A stretch of DNA of 64,000 nucleotides from Acidovorax radicis N35. Lineage in GTDB: Bacteria; Pseudomonadota; Gammaproteobacteria; Burkholderiales; Burkholderiaceae_C. Below are positions 37,903-45,708 of the stretch, piece after piece. A program made the position numbers and the translations under genes. Each line of letters begins with the position of its first letter. Position 1 is the first letter of the stretch. The DNA lies in the NCBI RefSeq assembly GCF_000204195.1, contig NZ_AFBG01000019.1:1-64000 (forward strand). Reading direction: 5' to 3'. The notes under the pieces were generated by a model. The model made no database searches, was not told the DNA's origin, and was given only the letters and a program-made list of their open reading frames with translations.

Positions 37903-39069
37903 TTACTTCTTGTCGCCGCCAGGGATCTTGCCTTCCACGCCCTTGACATAGAAGTTCACGCCCCCCAGGAACTTGTCATCGGCCACTGCGTCCTTTTCCA
38001 GCACGGGCTTGCCGTCCTGGCCCACGATGGGGCCCTTCCAGATCTGGAACGAGCCATCGGCCAGGCCCTTCTTGATGGACTCGACCTTGGCCTTGGTGTC
38101 GGCAGGCACGTCTTCGGCGATGGAGACGATGTCAATCGCACCTTCCTTCACACCCCACCAGCTTTGGCCCGTGGCCCACTTGCCTTCCAGTGCGTCCTTG
38201 GTAGCCTTGACGTAGTAGGGGCCCCAATTGATGATGGCCGATGCCAGGTGGGCCTTGGGGCCGTAGGCGGTCATGTCCGAATCCCAGCCGAAGGCGCGCT
38301 TGCCCTTCTCTTGCGCCGTCTTCAGCACGGCGGGGGAGTCGGTGTTCTGGAACAGCACGTCGGCGCCGCCGTTGATCAGCGAGGTGGCCGCTTCGGTTTC
38401 CTTCGGTGGGCTGAACCATTCGTTCACCCACACCACCTTGGTCTTGATCTTGGGGTTGACCGACTGCGCACCCAGCGTGAAGCTGTTGATGTTGCGGATC
38501 ACTTCAGGGATTGGCACCGAGCCGACCACGCCCAGTGTGTTGGACTTGGTCATGGCACCGGCGATCACACCGGCCATGTAGGCGCCTTCGTAGGTGCGGC
38601 TGTCATAGGTGCGCATGTTTTCGGCGGTCTTGTAGCCGGTGGCATGCTCGAACTTCACACCCTTGTTGTCTTCCGCGACCTTGAGCATGGACTCCATGTA
38701 GCCGAAGGTGGTGCCGAAGATCAGCTTGTTGCCCTGGCCCGCCAGGTCGCGCAGCACGCGCTCGGCGTCGGCCGATTCGGGCACGCTTTCGACGAAGCTC
38801 GTGACGACCTTGTCGCCAAACTCCTTCTCGATGGCCTTGCGGCCGTTGTCGTGGGCGAACGACCAGCCACCGTCACCCACGGGGCCGACATAGGCAAAAG
38901 CGATCTTCAGTGGCTCGGGCTTGGGCGCCGGGGCTTCCACCACGGGAGCCGGTGCAGGCGCAGGGGCGGGTGCCGGTTCTTCCTTCTTGCCACAGCCCAC
39001 GAGGGCGGCTGCGGCCACAGCGGACAGCGCTGCCACCTTGAGCATGGAGCGTTTCTGCAGATCAGTCAT
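37903..39069 (-). CDS. BMP-family binding lipoprotein (purine nucleoside/base importer), copy 2
   Basis: Substrate-binding component of the adjacent ABC importer, with 388 residues. A lipobox at LVGC is followed by a Pro/Ala linker (EEPAPAPAPAPAP) and a Bmp domain with KIAFAYVGPVGDGGWSFAHDNGRKAIE, GYMESMLKVAEDN and VPIPEVIRNINSFTLGAQSVNPK. The start at 39069 has AAGGAAACC just upstream. It lies 111 bp downstream of the second permease and ends at a strong terminator, as expected for a highly expressed last gene of an importer operon. Confidence 0.94.
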   Translation of the reverse strand: MTDLQKRSMLKVAALSAVAAAALVGCGKKEEPAPAPAPAPAPVVEAPAPKPEPLKIAFAYVGPVGDGGWSFAHDNGRKAIEKEFGDKVVTSFVESVPESADAERVLRDLAGQGNKLIFGTTFGYMESMLKVAEDNKGVKFEHATGYKTAENMRTYDSRTYEGAYMAGVIAGAMTKSNTLGVVGSVPIPEVIRNINSFTLGAQSVNPKIKTKVVWVNEWFSPPKETEAATSLINGGADVLFQNTDSPAVLKTAQEKGKRAFGWDSDMTAYGPKAHLASAIINWGPYYVKATKDALEGKWATGQSWWGVKEGAIDIVSIAEDVPADTKAKVESIKKGLADGSFQIWKGPIVGQDGKPVLEKDAVADDKFLGGVNFYVKGVEGKIPGGDKK

Positions 39070-39180
39070 GTCGGTTTCCTTATTGAAGAGGTAAGACTTG
39101 CAAAGGTTGCGGGACGAAAACATTAATTATGGGGCGATCTACCGCTGGGTAACCAGCATTTGTGGCGGCGGCCTTCCATT

Positions 39181-40101
39181 TCAGCTGCCCGGATAAAACG
39201 GCTTGCCCAGCGAGGCAGGCATGTTGATGCGGATCCACGCCGGATTGCGCGAGATCAGCGCCAGCACCACGATGGTGGCCACATACGGCAGCATGCTCAG
39301 CAACTGGCTGGCCACCTGCACGCCCGTGGCCTGCAAGTGGAACTGCAGCATGGTCACGCCGCCAAACAGGTAGGCACCAAGCAACACCCGTGCCGGGCGC
39401 CAGGTGGCAAAGGTCGTGAGCGCCAGCGCAATCCAGCCGCGCCCGGCCACCATGCCCTCGACCCACAGCGGGGTGTAGACGGTGGAGATGTACGCCCCCG
39501 CCAGCCCGCACAAGGCACCGCCCACCACCACGGCCGCCAGCCGGATGCGCCGCACCGGGTAGCCCAGCGCATGGGCCGATTCGGGCGACTCGCCCACCGA
39601 GCGCAGCACGAGACCGGCGCGCGAGCGGTACAGGAACCAGATCAGCCCCGCCACCAGCAGCATGGTGACGTACACCAGAGGATGCTGCTGGAACAGCGCG
39701 GGGCCAAGCAGCGGCACATCGCCCAGCACGGGAATCGCGTACTTGGGCAGCTCCGGCAGCTTGGCCTGCACATAGCTGATGCCTGCAAACGCCGAGAAGC
39801 CCACCCCGAACAGGCTGAGCGCCAGCCCCGTGGCGTACTGGTTGGTGTTGAGCCAGATCACGAGCACGCCAAAGATGGCGGCAAGAATCGCCCCGGCTGC
39901 CATGCCCGCCGCAAACCCGAGCCAGGTGTTGCCGGTGTGCACCACGGTGGCGAAACCCGCAATGGCCGCGCAAAGCATCATGCCCTCGGCACCGAGGTTG
40001 ACGATGCCTGCCTTCTCATTGATCAGGAGGCCCAGGGCCGCAATGGCCAACACGGTGCCTGCGCTGAGCGTGGCGCCGATGAGCAGTGCATAAGACTCCA
40101 T
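39181..40101 (-). CDS. ABC importer permease 2 (NupQ/YufQ type)
   Basis: 306 residues, with about eight to ten membrane segments. The BPD-type conserved region INEKAGIVNLGAEGMMLCAAIAGFAT is near the N terminus and the EAA-like loop VGESPESAHALGYPVRRIRLAAVVVG lies in the middle. It is the second permease of a purine nucleoside/base importer related to NupOPQ. Its ATG shares a base with the stop of permease 1 (TGATG). Confidence 0.93.
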   Translation of the reverse strand: MESYALLIGATLSAGTVLAIAALGLLINEKAGIVNLGAEGMMLCAAIAGFATVVHTGNTWLGFAAGMAAGAILAAIFGVLVIWLNTNQYATGLALSLFGVGFSAFAGISYVQAKLPELPKYAIPVLGDVPLLGPALFQQHPLVYVTMLLVAGLIWFLYRSRAGLVLRSVGESPESAHALGYPVRRIRLAAVVVGGALCGLAGAYISTVYTPLWVEGMVAGRGWIALALTTFATWRPARVLLGAYLFGGVTMLQFHLQATGVQVASQLLSMLPYVATIVVLALISRNPAWIRINMPASLGKPFYPGS

Positions 40102-41174
40102 CAGACACCTCCTTTCTTGCTGCCGACCCAGCGCACGCGGTAGGCAATCAACGTGTCGCACGCCAGCAGCGTGAACAGCAGCAAACCCTGGAACACACCC
40201 GTGAGCGACTTGGGCAACCCCATGCGCGACTGCGCCAGCTCGCCGCCGATGTAGAACATGCTCATGAGGATGGCCGAAAGAATCATGCCGACCGGGTGCA
40301 ACCGCCCCACAAAGGCGACGATGATGGCTGCAAAGCCGTAGCCTGCCGGCACGTAGGGCGTGAGCTGGCCAATCGGCCCTGCCACCTCCAGTGCGCCTGC
40401 CAGGCCTGCCGCGCCACCGGATATCAACAGTGCCGTCCACAACGCCTTGCGCGACGAGAAACCGGCATACCGCGCCGCCGCCGGGGCCAGGCCGCCCACC
40501 TGTTGGGCAAAGCCCGCACGGGTGCGAAACAGAAACACCCACAGCGCCGCCGCGCCAGCCAGCGCCAGCAAAAGGCCGATGGACACCCGTGAGCCCTGCA
40601 TCAGGCGCGGGATCTGGGTCACTTTTTCGAAGGTCTTGGTCTGGGGAAAGTTGTAGCCCATGGGGTCTTTCCACGGGCCATAGACCAGGTAGCCCAGCAC
40701 CAGCGTGGCCACATAGACCAGCATCAGGCTCACCAGGATTTCATTGGCGTTGAACTTGTCGCGCAGCAGCGCCGTGAGCCCCGCCCAGACCATGCCGCCC
40801 AGCACGCCGGCAAGCAGGATGGCGGGCACGATCCAGGGGCCGGTGGTCTTGTCGGCCAACAGGGCCATGCCCCCCGCGGTGACCGCGCCGATCACAAACT
40901 GGCCCTCGGCGCCGATGTTCCACACATTGGAGCGAAAACAGACCGCCAGCCCCAGTGCAATGAGTAGCAGCGGCGTGGCCTTGACCATGAGTTCACCGAT
41001 GGCATACGGCGTCCTGACCGGCTCCCAAAAGAACACCTGCAGCCCGCGCACCGGGTCCTTGCCCAGCGCCACGAACAAGGCCACACCAATCAGCACGGTG
41101 ACCGCCAGCGCCAACAGCGGCGAGCCATAGGTCCACCAGCCAGAAGCCTGGGGACGGGGTTCCAGCTTAAGCAT
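40101..41174 (-). CDS. ABC importer permease 1 (NupP/YufP type)
   Basis: 357 residues with about ten membrane segments. NVWNIGAEGQFVIGAVTAGGMALL is the family signature and LAPAAARYAGFSSRKALWTALLISGGAAGLAGALE the coupling-loop region. The start at 41174 (MLKLEPRPQ) overlaps the ATPase gene end by 8 bases, so the operon is coupled. It pairs with permease 2 as a heterodimer. Confidence 0.93.
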   Translation of the reverse strand: MLKLEPRPQASGWWTYGSPLLALAVTVLIGVALFVALGKDPVRGLQVFFWEPVRTPYAIGELMVKATPLLLIALGLAVCFRSNVWNIGAEGQFVIGAVTAGGMALLADKTTGPWIVPAILLAGVLGGMVWAGLTALLRDKFNANEILVSLMLVYVATLVLGYLVYGPWKDPMGYNFPQTKTFEKVTQIPRLMQGSRVSIGLLLALAGAAALWVFLFRTRAGFAQQVGGLAPAAARYAGFSSRKALWTALLISGGAAGLAGALEVAGPIGQLTPYVPAGYGFAAIIVAFVGRLHPVGMILSAILMSMFYIGGELAQSRMGLPKSLTGVFQGLLLFTLLACDTLIAYRVRWVGSKKGGV

Positions 41175-42765
41175 GCTGCGCCTCCCCGGCCTGCGCCTGT
41201 TGTTGATGCTGCTGGGCCAGGTGGGCCTGCACATCGGCATGCCACAGGCCGCTCATCCATTCGCCTATGCGTTCCACCGTGGCGTCCGCGCGTGCCACCT
41301 GCGGCGACAGGCGCCCCTTGGCCACCACATGCAGCCGGTCGCAGATTTCAAACAATTCGTCCAGCTCCTCACTGACCACCAGCACCGCGCAGCCCGCATC
41401 GCGCAATGCCAGGATCGATCCGCGAATCTGCGCGGCAGCGCCCACGTCCACGCCCCAGGTGGGTTGCGAGACGATGAGCAGTTTCGGGTTGGCGTCGATC
41501 TCGCGCCCCACGATGAACTTTTGCAGGTTGCCCCCCGACAGCGACTTGGCCGCTGCATGGGGGCCACCGGCCTTGACGTTGAAGCGCTGGATGATGGCCT
41601 CGGCATGTTTTTGCAACGCCCCCACCTTGATCCAGCCACTGCCGCTGACCGAATTGGTGCGCGTGAGCAGCAGGTTGTGCGCCAGGCCCATGGTGGGCAC
41701 GGCACCGCGCCCCAGGCGCTCTTCGGGCACAAAATGCAAGCCCAGCGCCCGGCGCTGGTTGGGTGCCATGCGGCCTGCGTTCTGGCCCGAGACCTGGATG
41801 CTGGTCGGCTCAGCGCGCTGGTCTTCGCCCGACAGGGCATAGAGCAACTCTTTCTGGCCATTGCCCGAGACACCGGCAATGCCCACTACTTCGCCCGCCT
41901 TCACCTCGAACTGCAGGTCGATCAAGTCCACCCCAAACTGGTCGGCGCGCGGCAGCGACAGGCCCTGCACGCGCAGCACCGTGGCGCCAGTCTGTACGGC
42001 ACGGTGCTCCAGCGCGGGCGGCTCGGCGCCGATCATCAGGCGCGACAAGGACGCATTCGATTCTTCCGCCGGGTTGCACACACCCGTCACCTTGCCACCA
42101 CGCAGCACGGTGCAGGCGGTGCACAGCGCACGGATCTCGTGCAGCTTGTGGCTGATGTAGAGGATGCTGCAGCCCTCGCTGGCCAGCTTGCGCAACACCA
42201 CAAAAAGCTTTTCGACCGCCTGGGGCGTGAGCACCGAGGTGGGCTCGTCCAGGATCAGCACCTTGGGGTTGGTGAGCAGCGCGCGGATGATTTCCACACG
42301 CTGCATTTCGCCCACGCTCAGCGTGTGCACGGGGCGCAGGGGGTCGATGTCAAGGCCGTATTCGGCGGCCTTGGCGGTGATGCGGCCGGTCACTTCGGCC
42401 AGCGTCAGGCTCTTGTCCAGCCCCAGCCACACGTTCTCGGCCACCGTGAGCGTGTCGAACAAACTGAAGTGCTGGAACACCATGGCAATGCCCAGGGCCC
42501 GTGCCTCTTGCGGGTTGCGCACCTGCACGGCCTGGCCGTTGAAGAACACGCTGCCTTCGTCGGGCTTGACCGAGCCGTAGATGATCTTCATCAGCGTGGA
42601 CTTGCCCGCGCCGTTCTCGCCCAGCACGGCATGGATCTCGCCGGGCAGCACCGTGAGCGATACACCGCTGTTGGCCACCACGGCCGGGTAGCGCTTGGTA
42701 ATGCCCGTCAGCTGCAACCGGGGCGGCGGCGCCCCCGGAGCGGGAGAAGTAGGAGGTGAACTCAT
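41167..42765 (-). CDS. ABC importer ATPase, duplicated-domain type (NupO-like)
   Basis: 532 residues with two ATPase halves, as in ribose/galactose and nucleoside importers. Half 1 has Walker A GENGAGKST near residue 50, signature LSVGEMQRVEI and Walker B VLILDEPTSVL. Half 2 has a degenerate Walker A (GVSGNGQKELL), signature LSGGNLQKFIVGRE and LIVSQPTWGVDV in place of the usual DEPT. First gene of the importer operon, divergent from nothing but following the lysR gene by 80 bp. Its promoter region is AT-rich (42770-42815). Confidence 0.94.
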   Translation of the reverse strand: MSSPPTSPAPGAPPPRLQLTGITKRYPAVVANSGVSLTVLPGEIHAVLGENGAGKSTLMKIIYGSVKPDEGSVFFNGQAVQVRNPQEARALGIAMVFQHFSLFDTLTVAENVWLGLDKSLTLAEVTGRITAKAAEYGLDIDPLRPVHTLSVGEMQRVEIIRALLTNPKVLILDEPTSVLTPQAVEKLFVVLRKLASEGCSILYISHKLHEIRALCTACTVLRGGKVTGVCNPAEESNASLSRLMIGAEPPALEHRAVQTGATVLRVQGLSLPRADQFGVDLIDLQFEVKAGEVVGIAGVSGNGQKELLYALSGEDQRAEPTSIQVSGQNAGRMAPNQRRALGLHFVPEERLGRGAVPTMGLAHNLLLTRTNSVSGSGWIKVGALQKHAEAIIQRFNVKAGGPHAAAKSLSGGNLQKFIVGREIDANPKLLIVSQPTWGVDVGAAAQIRGSILALRDAGCAVLVVSEELDELFEICDRLHVVAKGRLSPQVARADATVERIGEWMSGLWHADVQAHLAQQHQQQAQAGEAQHA

Positions 42766-42816
42766 GCGGGGATTGTCTCTCAGTTTTACAACTTGTTATA
42801 AGAATGAAAACACCTT

Positions 42817-42860
42817 CTTGCGCTTGTTCAGCATGCGCCAGCAGCTATTCTTTTCGTAGC
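42817..42860 (+). repeat. Degenerate family A repeat at the end of the LysR gene
   Basis: Contains TTGCGCTTGTTCAGCATGCG, CCAGCAGCTAT and TTTTCGTAG. The lysR stop codon and last few codons lie in its outer arm, in the opposite orientation to copies A4-A6, A8 and A9. Confidence 0.65.
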
Positions 42861-43777
42861 GAAGCAGCCACATTCTTCACACAGTCACGCAGCCAGGCGG
42901 CCGCCGCCGAGTGGTGCGTGCGCGCATGCCAGAGCTGGTAGTACATGAGCCGGGGAAACGGCACCGGGCACGGCAGGATGGCCAGCGGCAATTGGTCTAC
43001 ATAACGTTCGCAATATTGGCGGCCCGTGGTCAGCACAAGCAAGCTCGATGCCACGATGCTGGGGATGAGGCTGAAATGGGCGCAGCGCGCCGTGATGTGG
43101 CGCTGCATGCCCAGGCTGTCCAGGTGGGCGTCGATCACCCCGCGAGCACCGGGGTGGGTGGGGGTGGGGGCAATGTGCTCGGCCGCCAGCCAGCTTTCCA
43201 CGTCCCAGCCACGCCGCACGGCGGGGTGGTCCTTGCCGACCAGGCACACCACCTCGTCGCCAAACAGGCGGCCCATGTGCAGGTCGTCCGGCGGCTGGGG
43301 CCAGTTGCCGATGACCACATCCACCTCGCCCTGCGCCAGGTGCGCGTGGTAGTGCGTGTCGGCCGACAGGGGCAGGATCTCGATGGGGCACAAAGGGGCC
43401 TCGACCTTGAGGCGTGCGACCAGCTGGGGCAGGAAGAGCGGGTCCAGATAGTCGCTGGCGGCCACGCGGAAGGTGCGGGTAGAGGTGCGGGGGTCGAACC
43501 CGCGCGCATCCGAGAACAGCGCCTCGGCCGATCGCAGGATCGCCCCTGCGGGCTCCACCATGCGCAGCGCGGCATCGGTGGGCATCATGCTGGCGCCCGA
43601 GCGCACCAGCAGCGGGTCGCCCGCCAGGTCGCGCAGGCGCTTGAGCGCAGCCGACACCGCCGGCTGGTGCATGCCCAGGCGGACGGCGGCCCTCGATACG
43701 CTGCGTTCAGTGAGCACGGTGTGCAAGACCCTTATGAGATGGAGGTCTATCTTGTCGAAAAGGGCGTGGTCTCTCAT
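42845..43777 (-). CDS. LysR-family regulator beside xanthine dehydrogenase genes
   Basis: 310 residues. The N-terminal winged helix (about 10-68) contains RSVSRAAVRLGMHQPAVSAALKRLRDL. The effector domain follows from about 95, with FRVAASDYLDPLFLPQLV. It is divergent from xdhA across about 190 bp and is likely to regulate xdhAB, itself, or the importer. An inverted repeat ATAAG-N6-CTTAT lies between them. The C-terminal codons overlap a family A repeat. Confidence 0.93.
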   Translation of the reverse strand: MRDHALFDKIDLHLIRVLHTVLTERSVSRAAVRLGMHQPAVSAALKRLRDLAGDPLLVRSGASMMPTDAALRMVEPAGAILRSAEALFSDARGFDPRTSTRTFRVAASDYLDPLFLPQLVARLKVEAPLCPIEILPLSADTHYHAHLAQGEVDVVIGNWPQPPDDLHMGRLFGDEVVCLVGKDHPAVRRGWDVESWLAAEHIAPTPTHPGARGVIDAHLDSLGMQRHITARCAHFSLIPSIVASSLLVLTTGRQYCERYVDQLPLAILPCPVPFPRLMYYQLWHARTHHSAAAAWLRDCVKNVAASLRKE

Positions 43778-43798
43778 AGCAGTGCGTGCATTGATGTC

Positions 43799-43814
43799 AT
43801 AAGCTTGTACTTAT
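43799..43814. promoter_or_regulatory. Putative LysR operator between lysR and xdhA
   Basis: ATAAGCTTGTACTTAT has perfect 5-bp arms around a 6-base spacer, 22 bp upstream of the lysR ATG. A similar half-site, CTTGTTATAAG, is upstream of the importer operon at 42792-42802. The link to LysR is inferred from position. Confidence 0.4.
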
Positions 43815-43968
43815 GCTGGCGGCCATTGGGCGCCCTACCCTCTGATGAACACGACTTGCGCAAAACAGGGCTCAGGCAAGCCGCATCGCTCCAAGGCAAT
43901 GCAGCCGTTGCATCCCGATGTGCGTAAGTCCTCATGAATTGATAGCAATCGAAGAAGCGGCCTCCGTC

Positions 43969-45708
43969 ATGACCACCCAAACCTTGCAATTCCTGCGCCG
44001 CGGCCAGCCCGTGGCGCTGGGCAATGTACCACCCGACCGCACGCTGCTGGAGGTGCTGCGCGAAGACCTGGGCCACACCGGCACCAAGGAAGGCTGCGGC
44101 GAAGGCGACTGCGGCGCCTGCACCGTGGTGCTGGGCGAGGCGCGGGACGGCAAGGTGCACTACAGCGCGGTGAACAGCTGCATCCGGCTGGCACATTCGG
44201 TCCACGGCATGGCGCTGTGGACGGTGGAGGACTTGGCGGAAGACCCGCTGATCCAGCCGGTGGGCGATGCCGCCCTGGCTCCTCGTCCACCCATCACACT
44301 GCATCCCGCACAAGAGGCGATGGTTCAGTGCCACGGTTCTCAATGCGGGTTTTGCACCCCCGGTTTTGTGATGAGTCTCTTTGGGATGTACCAGAAACAC
44401 ATCGCCCCCACGCTCCCCACTGCGTGTGGTTCGCTGCCTCCATCTGGGGAAGGGCCCCCGGATTCCCGCGCGCCCGGGGCCCTCGCGCCTAGGGGCGGCC
44501 CGTCGACGCTCGACCACGTCCGCCAAGGCCAACCCATCACCCGCGAACTGGCGCAGGAAGAACTCTCCGGCAACCTGTGCCGCTGCACTGGCTACCGCCC
44601 CATCCTGGACGCCGCGCAGCACATGGGCGCCCTGCCCGCGATGGCAGTGAATGAACCTCTTTTGCTACAAAAACTGGAGCTGCTTGCGCTTCACCATCCA
44701 GCGCCAGAGGCCAATTCTTCTTATATTTCGCCCACCACGCTCACCGATCTACTGGCCGCGCGGGCGGAACACCCTGCGGCGCAGGTGGTGGCAGGCTGCA
44801 CCGACGTGGGCCTGTGGGTGACCAAGCAGCACAAGCAATACGAAAGCATCCTGGACGTAACCCGCGTGGCCGAGCTGCGGCAGGTTCAGCAGGACAACCA
44901 CCACATCACCCTCGGCGCCGCCGTCACCCTGACCGACGCCTTCGCGGCGCTGACGGCGCAGTGGCCGCAGCTGCACACCTTTGCCACGCGCTTTGCGGGC
45001 CTGCCCGTGCGCAACTCGGGCACGCTGGGCGGCAATGTGGCCAACGGCTCGCCCATTGGCGACTCGATGCCGCTCTTGATCGCCCTGCGCGCCCAGGTGG
45101 TGCTGGCCAGCGTGCGCGGCGAACGCGCCATGGCGCTGGAAGACCTGTACACCGGCTACCGGCAAAACGTGATGGCGCCCGACGAGCTGCTGGTGCGCAT
45201 CGTGGTGCCACGGCCCGGAGTGACCGAGTCCGAGCCGCCGGGCCGCCCCAAGGCGGCGAGCGCCCCACGGCCCGGTGAAGCCGGTGCCCCGTCCCCGGCT
45301 GGGGGCAGCGAGCACACGCCAGTGCCGAGCGTGGGGGCCAACATTCTTCGGGCCTACAAGATTTCCAAGCGGTTTGACGATGACATCTCCGCCGTGTGCC
45401 TGGTCATCAACCTGGACATCGAAGCCGACGTGGTGCGCCGCGCCAGTATCGGCGCGGGCGGTGTGGCCGCCACCCCGGCCCGCGCGCGCCAGACCGAAGC
45501 CGCGCTGACCGGCCAGCCGTGGAACGCCGACACCATTGCCCGCGCCGCGCAAGCGCTGCAGGGCGAGTTCAACCCCATCTCGGACATGCGTGCCAGCGGT
45601 GCCTACCGCCGCACGGTGCTGGCCAGCCTGCTGCAGCGCTTCTGGCTGGAGAGCCAGGGCGAAGAGGCGGTGAGCGTAGAGAACTTCCGCCTGGAGGAAG
45701 CCGTATGA
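43969..45708 (+). CDS. xdhA: Xanthine dehydrogenase FeS/FAD subunit with three in-frame repeat insertions
   Basis: Small subunit passing electrons from the molybdenum site to NAD. It has 579 residues, against about 490-520 usual. First [2Fe-2S]: C43, C48, C51, C71. Second: C126, C129, C204, C206 (GNLCRCTGYRP). FAD-binding domain from about residue 255, with GLPVRNSGTLGGNVANGSPIGDS. Extra segments: about 146-183 (between the second-cluster cysteine pairs), 229-252 (linker to FAD domain) and 417-457 (inside the FAD domain), each Pro/Ala/Gly-rich. They coincide with family B, A and B repeats and keep the frame. The start at 43969 (MTTQTLQFLRRG) is conserved; ATGs upstream lack support. Confidence 0.95.
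   Translation: MTTQTLQFLRRGQPVALGNVPPDRTLLEVLREDLGHTGTKEGCGEGDCGACTVVLGEARDGKVHYSAVNSCIRLAHSVHGMALWTVEDLAEDPLIQPVGDAALAPRPPITLHPAQEAMVQCHGSQCGFCTPGFVMSLFGMYQKHIAPTLPTACGSLPPSGEGPPDSRAPGALAPRGGPSTLDHVRQGQPITRELAQEELSGNLCRCTGYRPILDAAQHMGALPAMAVNEPLLLQKLELLALHHPAPEANSSYISPTTLTDLLAARAEHPAAQVVAGCTDVGLWVTKQHKQYESILDVTRVAELRQVQQDNHHITLGAAVTLTDAFAALTAQWPQLHTFATRFAGLPVRNSGTLGGNVANGSPIGDSMPLLIALRAQVVLASVRGERAMALEDLYTGYRQNVMAPDELLVRIVVPRPGVTESEPPGRPKAASAPRPGEAGAPSPAGGSEHTPVPSVGANILRAYKISKRFDDDISAVCLVINLDIEADVVRRASIGAGGVAATPARARQTEAALTGQPWNADTIARAAQALQGEFNPISDMRASGAYRRTVLASLLQRFWLESQGEEAVSVENFRLEEAV
44404..44517 (+). repeat. Family B repeat copy 1, inside xdhA
   Basis: Begins CGCCCCCACGCTCCCCACTG and contains GTTCGCTGCCTCC and AGGGGCGGCCCG. 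The order of blocks (CCCCCACGCTC, CACTGCGTGTG, CGCTGCC, GGGGCGGCCCG) matches copy 2 on the opposite strand. It encodes XdhA residues about 146-183. Confidence 0.65.
44653..44728 (-). repeat. Family A repeat copy A7, inside xdhA
   Basis: TTGCTACAAAAACTGGAGCT, then GCGCTTCACCATCCAGCGCC and AGAGGCCAATTCTTCTTATA. It aligns block by block with A4 and is read as XdhA residues about 229-252. Confidence 0.85.
45217..45347 (-). repeat. Family B repeat copy 2, inside xdhA
   Basis: On the minus strand it reads GCCCCCACGCTCGGCACTGG, CGTGTGCTCGCTGCCCCC and later CCTTGGGGCGGCCCGG. It matches copy 1 in the same block order and encodes XdhA residues about 417-457. Confidence 0.7.

Noticed and set aside
43969-45708. 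Frameshift or pseudogene in xdhA because of the odd internal segments
   Set aside because: All three extra segments are multiples of three, contain no stops and leave every cofactor motif in one frame.
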